The translations under genes and the position numbers were made by a program. From Neisseria sp. (lineage in GTDB: Bacteria > Pseudomonadota > Gammaproteobacteria > Burkholderiales > Neisseriaceae): a stretch of 64,000 nt of DNA. Below the pieces are notes generated by a model. It saw only the letters and a list, made by a program, of their open reading frames with translations. It searched no databases and was not told the DNA's origin. Each line of letters opens with the position of its first letter. The stretch's first letter is position 1. Below are positions 54,785 to 63,420 of the stretch, piece by piece. The DNA lies in assembly GCA_030531795.1 (NCBI GenBank), contig JAUNMN010000004.1, positions 1 through 64,000 of the forward strand. Direction: 5' to 3'.

Positions 54785-55909
54785 ATGATAAACAATACCA
54801 GAACAACTGCTGGAGTCATTCAATCAGATGCAACTGTTCGTAATTTAATGAATAAAACGGGCTTGGATGCCTATTTAAATACGGAAGGTGTAACTGAAGT
54901 CATTATTAATAGAGCCAATGAGGTATTTTTGGAGACTTCGTCTGGATTCCAGCGAATTGAAGATGAGCGTTTAAATTTGCCGATATTGAATCAATTGGCT
55001 ATTGCCTTGTGTACTTACAATACAAAGCACATCAGCATGGAAAACCCGATTCATTCGGTTACATTACCAGATGGTGAACGTGGTCACATTATGATTCCAC
55101 CTTCTTGTGAAGATAAAACCATTGTTTTTGCTTTTCGTAAGCCATCAAACACACGTTTTTCATTAAACGATTACATTGCGACTGGAAGAGTAAGTCATTT
55201 TCAAGATGTATCGGCGTACGGAACTTGTTTATCAGAGATGGATGTAGGCAATATTGAGTTGGATGGTCGTTATTTTCGTGATGTGTGCGACAAAATGAAG
55301 TTGCCTCATGATGTGCCGTTAGCCCAGTGGCAATATGAAATGTTGGAATACAAAGCTAACCGAAACATGAATGCTTTTTTTGCCTTGGCAATAAAGCATA
55401 AATTGAATATTTGTATGGTGGGCGGAACGGGGTCAGGTAAGACAACATTTACTAAGGCACTTGCTGATTTAGTGCCGTCTGCAACGCGTATTATTACTTT
55501 GGAAGATACGCATGAATTGAATTTGCCAAATCATCCGAATCATGCCCATTTGTTTTTCAAAGGTCATATTACAGCCAAAATGTTGATTGCAGCCTGTATG
55601 CGCTTAAAGCCTGATAGGGTATTTCTTACAGAGTTGCGTGGAGATGAAGCGTGGGATTATCTCTCTTTACTTAATACGGGGCATCCAGGAGGGCTGACAT
55701 CGGTACACGCAAATGATGCAAGGAGTGTGCATTATCGCATTGCTCAATTAGCCAAAGAATCTGCAACTGGGCAAACAATGGAATATGACTATATTCTTAA
55801 TTCGGTAAAGTCTACGATTGATATTGTGGCTTTTTTTGAGAAAACTCATATGACGGAGCTTTATTTTGACCCAGTAGAGAAATACTACGCGATGCGTGGG
55901 CGAACTTGA
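54785..55909 (+). CDS. virB11: VirB11 secretion ATPase
   Basis: Hexameric AAA-like ATPase of the T4SS; 374 residues. Walker A 'MVGGTGSGKTTFTKAL' near residue 220, Asp box 'ITLEDTHELNLPNH', Walker B 'RPDRVFLTELRGDEAWDYL'-type sequence ('RVFLTELRGDEAW') and 'HPGGLTSVHANDA' (His box). ATG 54785 is chosen over a TTG five codons earlier. A DUS is embedded at ~55473. Confidence 0.94.
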   Translation: MINNTRTTAGVIQSDATVRNLMNKTGLDAYLNTEGVTEVIINRANEVFLETSSGFQRIEDERLNLPILNQLAIALCTYNTKHISMENPIHSVTLPDGERGHIMIPPSCEDKTIVFAFRKPSNTRFSLNDYIATGRVSHFQDVSAYGTCLSEMDVGNIELDGRYFRDVCDKMKLPHDVPLAQWQYEMLEYKANRNMNAFFALAIKHKLNICMVGGTGSGKTTFTKALADLVPSATRIITLEDTHELNLPNHPNHAHLFFKGHITAKMLIAACMRLKPDRVFLTELRGDEAWDYLSLLNTGHPGGLTSVHANDARSVHYRIAQLAKESATGQTMEYDYILNSVKSTIDIVAFFEKTHMTELYFDPVEKYYAMRGRT

Positions 55910-55925
55910 ATGAAGGAGAATGATG

Positions 55926-56315
55926 ATGCCATATTTAAATAAGATTGAAGTAATGGGCAATTTAGGTAAAGACCCAGAGTTACGCTATCTATCTAACGAA
56001 ATGCCTGTAACTAATGTTTCTATTGCATACACGGAAAAATGGCGTGATAAACGAACGGGAGAGCCCAAGGAGCGTATAGAGTGGTTTACAGCGATTGTTT
56101 ACGGTAAGCAAGCTGAAACAATCTGTCGCTATATGAAAAAGGGAGATTGTTTGATGGTTATTGGTAAATTGCAATCACGACGGTATACAGATTCACATGG
56201 CGTAGAAAAAACAGTCTATGAAATTATTACTAATGAAATGCAAATTATTCATACCAAGCAGACAGTACAGGATACATCGGAAATGCCGTCTGCAAACAGT
56301 CTTGAATATTTATAG
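55926..56315 (+). CDS. ssb: Single-stranded DNA-binding protein (element-encoded)
   Basis: 129 residues with the OB-fold ('LNKIEVMGNLGKDPELRYLS', 'TGEPKERIEWFTAIVYGKQA', 'KGDCLMVIGKLQSRRYTDSH'). The C-terminus has no DDDIPF-type acidic tip and ends 'SANSLEYL', so it may not recruit host SSB partners. Of three tandem ATG codons the third is best spaced from AAGGAG. It lies between virB11 and virD4 and would coat transferred single strands. A DUS is embedded near the stop. Confidence 0.87.
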   Translation: MPYLNKIEVMGNLGKDPELRYLSNEMPVTNVSIAYTEKWRDKRTGEPKERIEWFTAIVYGKQAETICRYMKKGDCLMVIGKLQSRRYTDSHGVEKTVYEIITNEMQIIHTKQTVQDTSEMPSANSLEYL

Positions 56316-56321
56316 AGGTTT

Positions 56322-56350
56322 ATAACGCCCACTTTAAGAGTGGGCGTTAT
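56322..56350 (+). terminator. Hairpin upstream of virD4
   Basis: ATAACGCCCACT and AGTGGGCGTTAT form a 12-bp perfect stem over 5 bases. There is no T-run, so it resembles a stable RNA stem more than a terminator; the ribosome site follows at once. Confidence 0.6.
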
Positions 56351-56364
56351 TCATGGGGGGCAAT

Positions 56365-58380
56365 ATGAAAAATAAATTGATTGGCTTAGTAGTCATCGTG
56401 TTGTTAATTTTGCCGATAGCCATTGTGGGTGGCTTATACGTTGGCAGCACAATCATGGTGAATTGGTTGCATTTAAGGGCTGCACCATCTGTCGCTATGT
56501 TATTGGATTATTGGCAATATTACGATCGTTTGCAGGGTAATTTTTTAATGGCATTTCATGTATCAGTAGGCGTGGCTTGTTTATTACCTCTGATGGTCAT
56601 TGTCTTGTTATTAGCAGGATTTGTAATGAAGCCAAAACGGGAATTGCATGGCTCAGCACGTTTTGCTAATCGGGCGGAAATTACTCAATTTGGTCTTCTG
56701 AAAAAGCAGTTCAATGGAAATGAAGAGCCAGATTTGTTAATCGGAAAATACGGTAATGATTATTTACGTTGGTCTGGTAATGAATTTTTATATTTAGCTG
56801 CCCCTACTCGTTCAGGTAAAGGTGTCGGTATTGTCATTCCCAATTGTCTTCATTACAGAGACAGTATGGTTGTTTTTGATCCAAAGCTAGAAAATTTTCT
56901 TATCACAAGTGGCTTTCGCGCAGCGAATGGGCAAGAAGTTTTTTTGTTTAATCCCAGTGGCAAAATGCCAGAGCATGAGCGTAATCCTAATGCCCCTTTG
57001 CTTAGTCATCGTTGGAATCCATGTACTTATATCAGCCGAAATCCTGCCTACACTTACAAGGATATTAAAAATATTGCGGCTATTATGTATCCAAAACCTG
57101 CCAAGGACAGTGGTAGTGCAACTTTTTTTCAGGAGTCAGCACAAAACTTATTTGCAGGTTTACTCATGTATATGGTGGAAACAGAAAATGAACGCGACCT
57201 TTCACTTTCTGAAAACAAGACGACATTGGCAAATTTATTTCGTTTGACAACACCTGCAGACGGCAAAACGCTGACTGAGTGGATTAAAGAGGAAATTTCA
57301 TTACGCGAGCATCAAGAACATACCAAATTAAGTGCAAATTGCAAAACTTTGCTATTAGGCTTTGCAAATGGTAATGCAAAAACTGGGGCAGATATTTTGG
57401 CAACATTAACTGCACCATTGGGTATTTTCATTGACCCTGTTGTTGAAGCAGCAACCAGTGGAGATGATTTTTTCCTCGATGAAGTTCGTAAAAAACGGAT
57501 GACCATTTATATTGGTGTTGTGCCTACCGAAACAGCAATATTCTCAAGATTAACGAATTTGTTTTTTAGTCAGTTGATTAGCATTAATGTACAGCAAGGT
57601 TTGCCATCGAATAATCCAGAAGTTTTGAAATATCAATGTTGTTTATTGATGGATGAGTTCACAGCATTGGGGGTTATTCCTGCGGTGCAACATGGTGTGT
57701 CGTATATTGCTGGCTATGGATTAAGATTATTGCTGATTATTCAAACGCCATCACAAGTAACTGATTTATATGGAAGAGAGGCAACGCGTACTTTTTTTAC
57801 TAATTTTGGTTGTCAAATTGTTTATCCACCACGTGAACAAAATGATGCGGAGGAATACAGTAAATTAATTGGTTACGAAACTTATAAAGCAAAATCGGTT
57901 TCTCGTTCAGCAGGTAAAGGAGGGAGTAAAAGTACCAGTATCAGTGACCAACGACGGGCAGTAATGAATCCTGATGAATTAAAAATGATGGCTAAAAGCG
58001 ATTGCATTATCAGTTTAGGCAATAGTCGCCCGATCTATGCACAGAAAATTGTGTATTACAAAGACTCTGTGTTTAATAAAAGAAGTCATTGGGCATTGCC
58101 TGAAATTCCAGTATTAAGTATTCATGTTAGGCGTAAAGCAGTAGGCAATAGCCCAAAGGCTGAACCGATTCCTGTGGAAGAGTTGGATAGTTTTTATTGG
58201 GGCGATGCGGTTAATGCGGATGAAATTGCTCGAACAATTATTGCTTCTATTGTGCCGCCTAATAGTTCACCAAAATATGTGGAAGCCCTGATTCCAGTGT
58301 TAGCTGAAAACTGGGGAGAGGACAGTTTGCCATTTATTCGTCAAATGATAGGAGAAATATCAGGTAGTCAGAAAGCCTGA
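56365..58380 (+). CDS. virD4: VirD4/TraG coupling protein
   Basis: DNA-pumping ATPase linking the relaxosome to the channel; 671 residues. Two N-terminal helices ('LIGLVVIVLLILPIAIVGGL', 'VACLLPLMVIVLLLAGFVM'), Walker A 'APTRSGKGVGIVIPN' near residue 148 and Walker B 'CLLMDEFTALGVIP' near residue 430. The start MKNKLIG follows GGGGGG; an ATG four codons upstream is possible. Confidence 0.94.
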   Translation: MKNKLIGLVVIVLLILPIAIVGGLYVGSTIMVNWLHLRAAPSVAMLLDYWQYYDRLQGNFLMAFHVSVGVACLLPLMVIVLLLAGFVMKPKRELHGSARFANRAEITQFGLLKKQFNGNEEPDLLIGKYGNDYLRWSGNEFLYLAAPTRSGKGVGIVIPNCLHYRDSMVVFDPKLENFLITSGFRAANGQEVFLFNPSGKMPEHERNPNAPLLSHRWNPCTYISRNPAYTYKDIKNIAAIMYPKPAKDSGSATFFQESAQNLFAGLLMYMVETENERDLSLSENKTTLANLFRLTTPADGKTLTEWIKEEISLREHQEHTKLSANCKTLLLGFANGNAKTGADILATLTAPLGIFIDPVVEAATSGDDFFLDEVRKKRMTIYIGVVPTETAIFSRLTNLFFSQLISINVQQGLPSNNPEVLKYQCCLLMDEFTALGVIPAVQHGVSYIAGYGLRLLLIIQTPSQVTDLYGREATRTFFTNFGCQIVYPPREQNDAEEYSKLIGYETYKAKSVSRSAGKGGSKSTSISDQRRAVMNPDELKMMAKSDCIISLGNSRPIYAQKIVYYKDSVFNKRSHWALPEIPVLSIHVRRKAVGNSPKAEPIPVEELDSFYWGDAVNADEIARTIIASIVPPNSSPKYVEALIPVLAENWGEDSLPFIRQMIGEISGSQKA

Positions 58381-58388
58381 TAATTTAT

Positions 58389-58414
58389 CAGCCTACTGTA
58401 TGTAGGCTGTTTTC
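58389..58414 (+). terminator. Terminator-like hairpin upstream of the primase-like gene
   Basis: CAGCCTAC-TGTAT-GTAGGCTG followed by TTTTC, about 12 bases before AAGGAG. Confidence 0.65.
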
Positions 58415-58432
58415 ATTTCAAGGAGCTGAAAA

Positions 58433-60616
58433 ATGAGTGATATTGATGATATTCGTAGAGCATTGAGTTATATAGAGCCAAATGATCGTGATGATTGGTG
58501 GCATATTGGGGCTGCACTTAAAGATGAATTAGGAGAAAACGGTTTTGAAATATGGGATGATTGGTCACGTCAGGCAGATAATTACAATGCACGAGATGCA
58601 AAAACTACTTGGAAAAGTTTGAAAGTAGGAATTTGGCATATTGAATCTGTTTGGAAAATGGCACGTCAGAATGGTTGGAAACCAAGTAAGCCATTTGTTC
58701 AATTGAGTGAAGCAGAACAAGCAAAGCGTAAGGCTGAATCAGATGCCAAGCGCCAAGTTGCTGAGTTGGCACAGCAACAAGCCAAAATGAAAGCGAAACG
58801 TACCGCGCAAACCATTTGGCAGAATAGTAAGTCCACCTCTCTTAATCACCCTTATTTACAAGCAAAGGGGATTATGGATTTGGCAGTTATTTCTGGATTA
58901 CGTCAGAACCAGTATAAAAATGACAATAATCTTGTGATTCCAGTGATGTACGAACGAGAAATTGTTAATTTGCAATTCATTAATCAAGATGGAGAAAAAC
59001 GCTTTTTATCTGGCGGACAAGTGCAAGGAGGGTATGCTTTTATTGGTAAAGCAGAAGAAGTAGAAAAGGGGGTAGTAATAGCGGAAGGATGGGCGACTGC
59101 TGCAAGTATTCATCAAGCGGTGGGGAAGCCTGTCATTGTTGCTTTCAATGCAGGTAATATGGTTAAAGTTGCTGAGCGTATGGTTCAGAAGCTGCCACGG
59201 CATACACCAGTTATCGTTGCAGCAGATAATGATGCGTCTCAAACAGGTATTAAAAAAGCTGAACAAGTCGCATCTTTATTTGGAGAAAGGGCAATTGCAA
59301 TTCAAGCCGAATTTACGATGACTCAAATTCAGCAGTATCAAAGGGGAAAGGAGCTTGATGAACAAGGTCGTCTTCCACTTCCTAGTGATTTTAATGATTT
59401 ACATCAGCTAGCAGGTATTGATGCTGTGCGTGAGCAAATAATTGCTGGAATGAATAGGCATGAAAAGGAGAATGAAGAGATGAAATCAATAGAAGCAGAA
59501 ACTAATCAAATTGAATTTGATGGATACGAACAAGATATTCATAAAAAGACAGAAGCCTCACAAATCAAAAAAACAGTTTTAGAACCTGATTCAACTATTG
59601 TGGGCAAAGAAATTGATTCATTTTCTTTAGTAGAAGAGTCGGATAAAAGAAAGCAAGTCATTTTAGATTTGGAATATCAGATGCCTGATAACCTTAGAAC
59701 TCGTTATCATACAATTGGTGGTAAGTTTTATTCTGCCGCCGATGGGCAAACGATTTTGTTTGAGGATAAGGGGAAAAAACTTAAAACCTCTCGTCAAGAC
59801 CCACAAACGGTTCGGGATATGTTAGACGTTGTGAAAGCCAAAGGTTGGGATAATATCAAGCTTTCAGGCTCGAAAGAGTTTAAACAGTTGATGTTCATTG
59901 AAGCGACTGTGCAGGGTATTCAGACACGTGGTTATGTGCCGACAGAGGCTGATTTGAAGCAGGTTGAAGTTTTAAGAGAAAAATATGCACGCAATGATGT
60001 AGAAGCAGTTTTGGCTAATGAGCGTAACATTAATGAATCTTTGACATTGCAAAATGAGAAAGAGGTGGATAAATCAATTTCTAATTCTCAGTCGAATGAG
60101 CAGGTGTATGAACAGGTTGATCGTGAATTATTGGCTTCTGCTGAAAGACTAAAAATGCAAAGTAGTTTGCCGTCTGACAGCCAAATCAATATGTCGCCTC
60201 GTGCAGATACCGATATTGATATACCGATTCATGCAATTGGTCGGGAAGAAATTCCAGCAGAAGTCTTACAGCAAACCAATAGCATGACAACTGCAGCACA
60301 AGATACTGGTTTAGTCGTAGCTAAAACTGCTTATATGAATAAGGCACAAAAATTGAGTAAGCCAGAACAAAAAAAGTTGGCTTTTTATGAGCGTGGTGTC
60401 ATGGATTCAATAAGGGGCTTAAAAGGAGAAATTCGTACAGAAGCCCTTCGTAATTATTATGAGCATACCGCTAAAAATATGCACGGTAGTAAATTAGATT
60501 TACCGAAGCCGATTCAAATTCCCAATCCAAGTCAAGTGCAAGGAAGTTCAGTTAAACAGGAGACGTACAGTCCGAGCATAACGCATGATGGTTATGAGCC
60601 TGAACTTTCTCGTTAA
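58433..60616 (+). CDS. PriCT-2/Toprim-domain protein, probable transfer primase
   Basis: 727 residues. The N-terminus has a PriCT-2-like block ('RRALSYIEPNDRDDWWHIGA', 'WDDWSRQADNYNARDAKTTW'). A Toprim domain follows around residues 190-290 ('GVVIAEGWATAASIHQAVGK', 'PVIVAADNDASQTGIKKAEQ'). The C-terminal ~370 residues include a possible LPD-type nucleotide-binding segment ('SAADGQTILFEDKGKKLKTS') and low-complexity helical sequence. No helicase Walker motif was found. It resembles plasmid primases that start lagging-strand synthesis in the recipient. A degenerate DUS is present near the end. Confidence 0.78.
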   Translation: MSDIDDIRRALSYIEPNDRDDWWHIGAALKDELGENGFEIWDDWSRQADNYNARDAKTTWKSLKVGIWHIESVWKMARQNGWKPSKPFVQLSEAEQAKRKAESDAKRQVAELAQQQAKMKAKRTAQTIWQNSKSTSLNHPYLQAKGIMDLAVISGLRQNQYKNDNNLVIPVMYEREIVNLQFINQDGEKRFLSGGQVQGGYAFIGKAEEVEKGVVIAEGWATAASIHQAVGKPVIVAFNAGNMVKVAERMVQKLPRHTPVIVAADNDASQTGIKKAEQVASLFGERAIAIQAEFTMTQIQQYQRGKELDEQGRLPLPSDFNDLHQLAGIDAVREQIIAGMNRHEKENEEMKSIEAETNQIEFDGYEQDIHKKTEASQIKKTVLEPDSTIVGKEIDSFSLVEESDKRKQVILDLEYQMPDNLRTRYHTIGGKFYSAADGQTILFEDKGKKLKTSRQDPQTVRDMLDVVKAKGWDNIKLSGSKEFKQLMFIEATVQGIQTRGYVPTEADLKQVEVLREKYARNDVEAVLANERNINESLTLQNEKEVDKSISNSQSNEQVYEQVDRELLASAERLKMQSSLPSDSQINMSPRADTDIDIPIHAIGREEIPAEVLQQTNSMTTAAQDTGLVVAKTAYMNKAQKLSKPEQKKLAFYERGVMDSIRGLKGEIRTEALRNYYEHTAKNMHGSKLDLPKPIQIPNPSQVQGSSVKQETYSPSITHDGYEPELSR

Positions 60617-60627
60617 AAAATGAAAAA

Positions 60628-60657
60628 ACAAAGCCGCCCTTTGGGGCGGTTTTGTTT
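60628..60657 (+). terminator. Terminator-like hairpin upstream of mobC-like gene
   Basis: CCGCCC-loop-GGGCGG with A/T-rich flanks (ACAAAG... TTTTGTTTTG), ending about 15 bases before the gene. Confidence 0.65.
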
Positions 60658-60670
60658 TGTGGAGATGGTT

Positions 60671-61195
60671 ATGATAAAAGTTTATGGATTAAGCCAAGAT
60701 GAATTGAATAAATTGCGCTTGGTTGCAGTTGAAAAGACAGGTAAAAAAAGCGTGTCTTTTTTAGCGCGTAGTTTACTTCTTGAACAAATTTCTACGGAGA
60801 TTGAATGCAAGACAACCGAAGTGAAAGATTTAGAAGGCAAGCAGGAAAAAACACGCTTAGAAATGAAACTACCTGCAAATGTGGCGAATTACCTTGAAAA
60901 ATCATCTTTGGTAAAACACATGAGTGCCAATATGGTTGCTTTGGGAATCATTATTGAGCATATGGATAAAGAGCCTGTTATTTCAGATTATGAAATACAG
61001 GCTCTTTATCAATCTAACTATCAATTGCTTAGAATCGGGCGTAATTTGAATCAAATTGCAAGACAGATGAATGTGGGAGAGAGTGTTTCTTTAACTTTGG
61101 AGCACATTCAAGAATTGACTACATTCATTCGGGAGCACACTGAATATGTAGGTCAAGTTCTATTGAATAACAGGCAAAGGTTAGAGGGAGAATAG
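60671..61195 (+). CDS. MobC-like relaxosome accessory protein
   Basis: 174 residues. The C-terminal half carries the MobC-type pattern 'YQSNYQLLRIGRNLNQIARQ' followed by 'TLEHIQELTTFIREHTEYVG'; the N-terminal half looks like a DNA-binding ribbon-helix-helix unit repeated twice ('LSQDELNKLRLVAVEKTGKK', 'MKLPANVANYLEKSSLVKHM'). It should bind oriT and help the relaxase. The start at 60671 is set by GGAG; longer in-frame starts cross the hairpin. The relaxase follows after 9 bases. Confidence 0.8.
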   Translation: MIKVYGLSQDELNKLRLVAVEKTGKKSVSFLARSLLLEQISTEIECKTTEVKDLEGKQEKTRLEMKLPANVANYLEKSSLVKHMSANMVALGIIIEHMDKEPVISDYEIQALYQSNYQLLRIGRNLNQIARQMNVGESVSLTLEHIQELTTFIREHTEYVGQVLLNNRQRLEGE

Positions 61196-61204
61196 GAGTA
61201 TTTC

Positions 61205-62236
61205 ATGATTTCGCAACGCGATATAGATGAATGGTTTTTAGGGTATAAAACTCGTGTGGTCAAAAAGCGTGATTCAAATTTACCAATCTTTCCTTGGGGA
61301 AAAAAATCAAGCGTTAAGCAAGGGTGTGGTTTAGTTAATTTAAAAGCAGCTGCTCAAAAACATCCAGAAGTGATGGTAAAAATTCCCAAGAGAATGAGTA
61401 AAAACTCAAACGGCATAAAGGGTATTCGTAGTCATTTGGAGTATATTTCACGTAATGGGCAAATCACAGTAGAAACTCAGTCGGGTGAGAAATTAGAAGG
61501 GAGTAAATCTATCAAGGAGTTTATTCATGAATGGGGAAATCTGGGTATTCCTGAAAGAAGTCAGTATCGAGAAGCGTTGAATATTGTTTTGTCTATGCCG
61601 TCTGGAACACCGCCAAATGCTGTTTTGAATGCAGCACGAAATTTTGCTGCAGAGCAATTTGAAGGACATCAATATGTTTTTGCTTTACATCATGAATCAG
61701 AGAGAGAAGGCGAACCTGGGCATCCTCATGTCCATTTGTGTGTTTTAATGCGTGATGAATTTGGTCAGCGCATGAACCCCAGAAAGAATGATTTATTTGA
61801 ATGGCGCGTCCATTTTGCTGAAAAATTAAGGGAAGAAGGCGTAGAATGTGCTGCTACGCGTCGTCAGCATAGAGGAAAGGTAATTAAGCCAGAAAATAGT
61901 ACACTGAAAGCAATGAGACGACGTGGCAAGATGGGCTATGTGGATAAACAGGAAATAGAAGAGCTCCTGAGAGCCATTAAGAATAATGAGCGTCCAAAGC
62001 ACCCATTTATTAAAGAAACAATGCAAACGAGAGGTTATATTTTTGAGCAATATGGCTTAATCGCACGCGAACTCTACAAAATGGGACATAAGTCCGAAGC
62101 CAAAATCATTAGTCAATTGGCAAAAGAAATGATTGTTCAGCCACTAACAACTCAAGCACAAGCTAAATATGATGCAATGAGTAATTATAGGCAGAAATAT
62201 TCTCAAACCTTAGAAGTAAGTGATATTGAAAGATAG
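61205..62236 (+). CDS. Relaxase (MOBP-like mobilisation nuclease)
   Basis: Nicks oriT and pilots the strand; 343 residues. The candidate active Tyr is in 'GIRSHLEYISRNGQI' near residue 80, and the HUH metal motif is 'GEPGHPHVHLCVL' near residue 175. 'NAARNFAAEQFEGHQYVFAL' lies before it. The C-terminus is short, with no primase/helicase fusion. Preceded by mobC-like; an extensive inverted repeat begins 3 bases after the stop. Confidence 0.86.
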   Translation: MISQRDIDEWFLGYKTRVVKKRDSNLPIFPWGKKSSVKQGCGLVNLKAAAQKHPEVMVKIPKRMSKNSNGIKGIRSHLEYISRNGQITVETQSGEKLEGSKSIKEFIHEWGNLGIPERSQYREALNIVLSMPSGTPPNAVLNAARNFAAEQFEGHQYVFALHHESEREGEPGHPHVHLCVLMRDEFGQRMNPRKNDLFEWRVHFAEKLREEGVECAATRRQHRGKVIKPENSTLKAMRRRGKMGYVDKQEIEELLRAIKNNERPKHPFIKETMQTRGYIFEQYGLIARELYKMGHKSEAKIISQLAKEMIVQPLTTQAQAKYDAMSNYRQKYSQTLEVSDIER

Positions 62237-62238
62237 AT

Positions 62239-62304
62239 AAATAGAGTGGATAATTTAGACAAGGGCAATTTGAGTCCAGAATGTCTAAATTATCCACTCT
62301 ATTT
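62239..62304. repeat. Perfect 23-bp inverted repeat after the relaxase
   Basis: Positions 62239-62261 and 62282-62304 are exact reverse complements, separated by 20 bases, with a T-run to the right. Beginning 3 bases after the relaxase stop, it could terminate that operon or be part of oriT. Confidence 0.9.
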
Positions 62305-62412
62305 TTTATGCTTAAATATGGTCAAAATGGCTATACTCTAATTGACTGTTTTTTTTAGGCAGTTTGTTTTCTAAACTGCTATTGAATTACTAGCACACAA
62401 AAACCGAAAGTC

Positions 62413-62439
62413 TTGTGCATGTTTTTTCCACATGCACAA
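62413..62439. repeat. 10-bp inverted repeat in the non-coding region
   Basis: TTGTGCATGT and ACATGCACAA with a 7-base loop. The stretch 62237-62734 has no convincing large gene; it holds three inverted repeats and one small ORF. This arrangement suggests an origin of transfer or a regulatory region. Confidence 0.8.
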
Positions 62440-62603
62440 AAAATGACAAAATCTGTGGATAAGAAAATGACTGTACATTTAGTTCTGTTGCGGTAAAAGA
62501 AGTGTATCTTTACGAGCAAGCAATAAATTTTGGCTTTTATGTTGTACCTGAAGTCAAGCTCATTACATTCAATTTAATTTGTTGATGAAATAAGAGAAGA
62601 TAA

Positions 62604-62717
62604 ATGAATCATTATTTGATGGAGTATTGTAATCATAATTGGTTAATCGCTCATTTTATCGCTCATCTAGTAAGCGATAAAATGAGCGATAAATTATCCA
62701 TTAATCGATTCTGCTAA
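62604..62717 (+). CDS. Small ORF upstream of the Fic-like gene (doubtful)
   Basis: 37 codons, MNHYLMEYCNHNWLIAHFIA..., preceded by AAGAGAAG. Its middle overlaps the 18-bp palindrome. Fic toxins often have small antitoxins upstream, but this peptide lacks the (S/T)xxxE(G/N) inhibitory motif. It may be a leader or a chance frame. Confidence 0.25.
   Translation: MNHYLMEYCNHNWLIAHFIAHLVSDKMSDKLSINRFC
62646..62690. repeat. 18-bp palindrome upstream of the Fic-like gene
   Basis: ATCGCTCATTTTATCGCT and its exact complement flank a 9-base spacer. Each arm contains repeats of ATCGCT, a likely operator-type site for the Fic gene. Confidence 0.85.
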
Positions 62718-62734
62718 AAAAGACGAGAATAATC

Positions 62735-63412
62735 ATGAAATACCCTAATAAATTTACACTCACTTTAAAAGAGAACTTGTTTCTTGCCAAAAAAGTGTTG
62801 GTTGCACAAATTCATCATTTAAGCCGTTTTGAGGATTGCAAAACTACACTCTTGCAAACAGAACAAATTATTAATGGTCAAAATGTTGCCTCTGTTTCTC
62901 TCGGTGATATTCAAACAATCTTGCATCTTAAGCGTGGTTATCTGTATGTATTACAGCATGTTTTAGATGGAAAAGCAGTAGATATTTCACTGTTAAAAAA
63001 AATTAATGGAATTGTGGCACAAGAAGATTCTTTAGCTGCTGGTGAGTTCAGGACAGGCTCTGTCGGGGTAACGCTGTTTGATGGTTCGCGACATACACCT
63101 AAACCGATGACTGAGCAAGAAATCGATATTTTATTCCAGCAAATTAAAAATCAAAGCCATTCAAATACTGAAATTGCTATTCGCAGTATGCTGGCTTTTA
63201 TGAGAAATCAAATATTTTGGGATGGGAATAAGCGTACAGCAACTTTGTTTGCAAATGCAATGATGATGGCTGGCGGTTGTGGTGTATTGGAAATTTCGGA
63301 GCAGATATTGCCACAATTTAATGAGAAACTTTCTTCTTTTTATCAATCAGCTAATGATTGTGAACTTATGGACTTTTTGTACCATAATTGTATTTATGGC
63401 ATTGAATATTGA
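62735..63412 (+). CDS. Fic-fold protein lacking the catalytic histidine
   Basis: 225 residues. The fold is recognised by 'IRSMLAFMRNQIFWDGNKRT' followed by 'ATLFANAMMMAGG'. The Fic consensus is HxFx(D/E)(G/A)N(G/K)R; here the first position is Q (QIFWDGNKR), so the base for AMP transfer is lost. The rest of the anion-binding loop is conserved, and a 'RTGSVGVTLFDGSRHTPKP' flap-like segment is present. No (S/T)xxxE(G/N) inhibitory motif was found. Possibly a non-AMPylating Fic member (other nucleotidyl or phosphocholine chemistry, or an inactive regulator). Confidence 0.75.
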   Translation: MKYPNKFTLTLKENLFLAKKVLVAQIHHLSRFEDCKTTLLQTEQIINGQNVASVSLGDIQTILHLKRGYLYVLQHVLDGKAVDISLLKKINGIVAQEDSLAAGEFRTGSVGVTLFDGSRHTPKPMTEQEIDILFQQIKNQSHSNTEIAIRSMLAFMRNQIFWDGNKRTATLFANAMMMAGGCGVLEISEQILPQFNEKLSSFYQSANDCELMDFLYHNCIYGIEY

Positions 63413-63420
63413 GAATAGTG

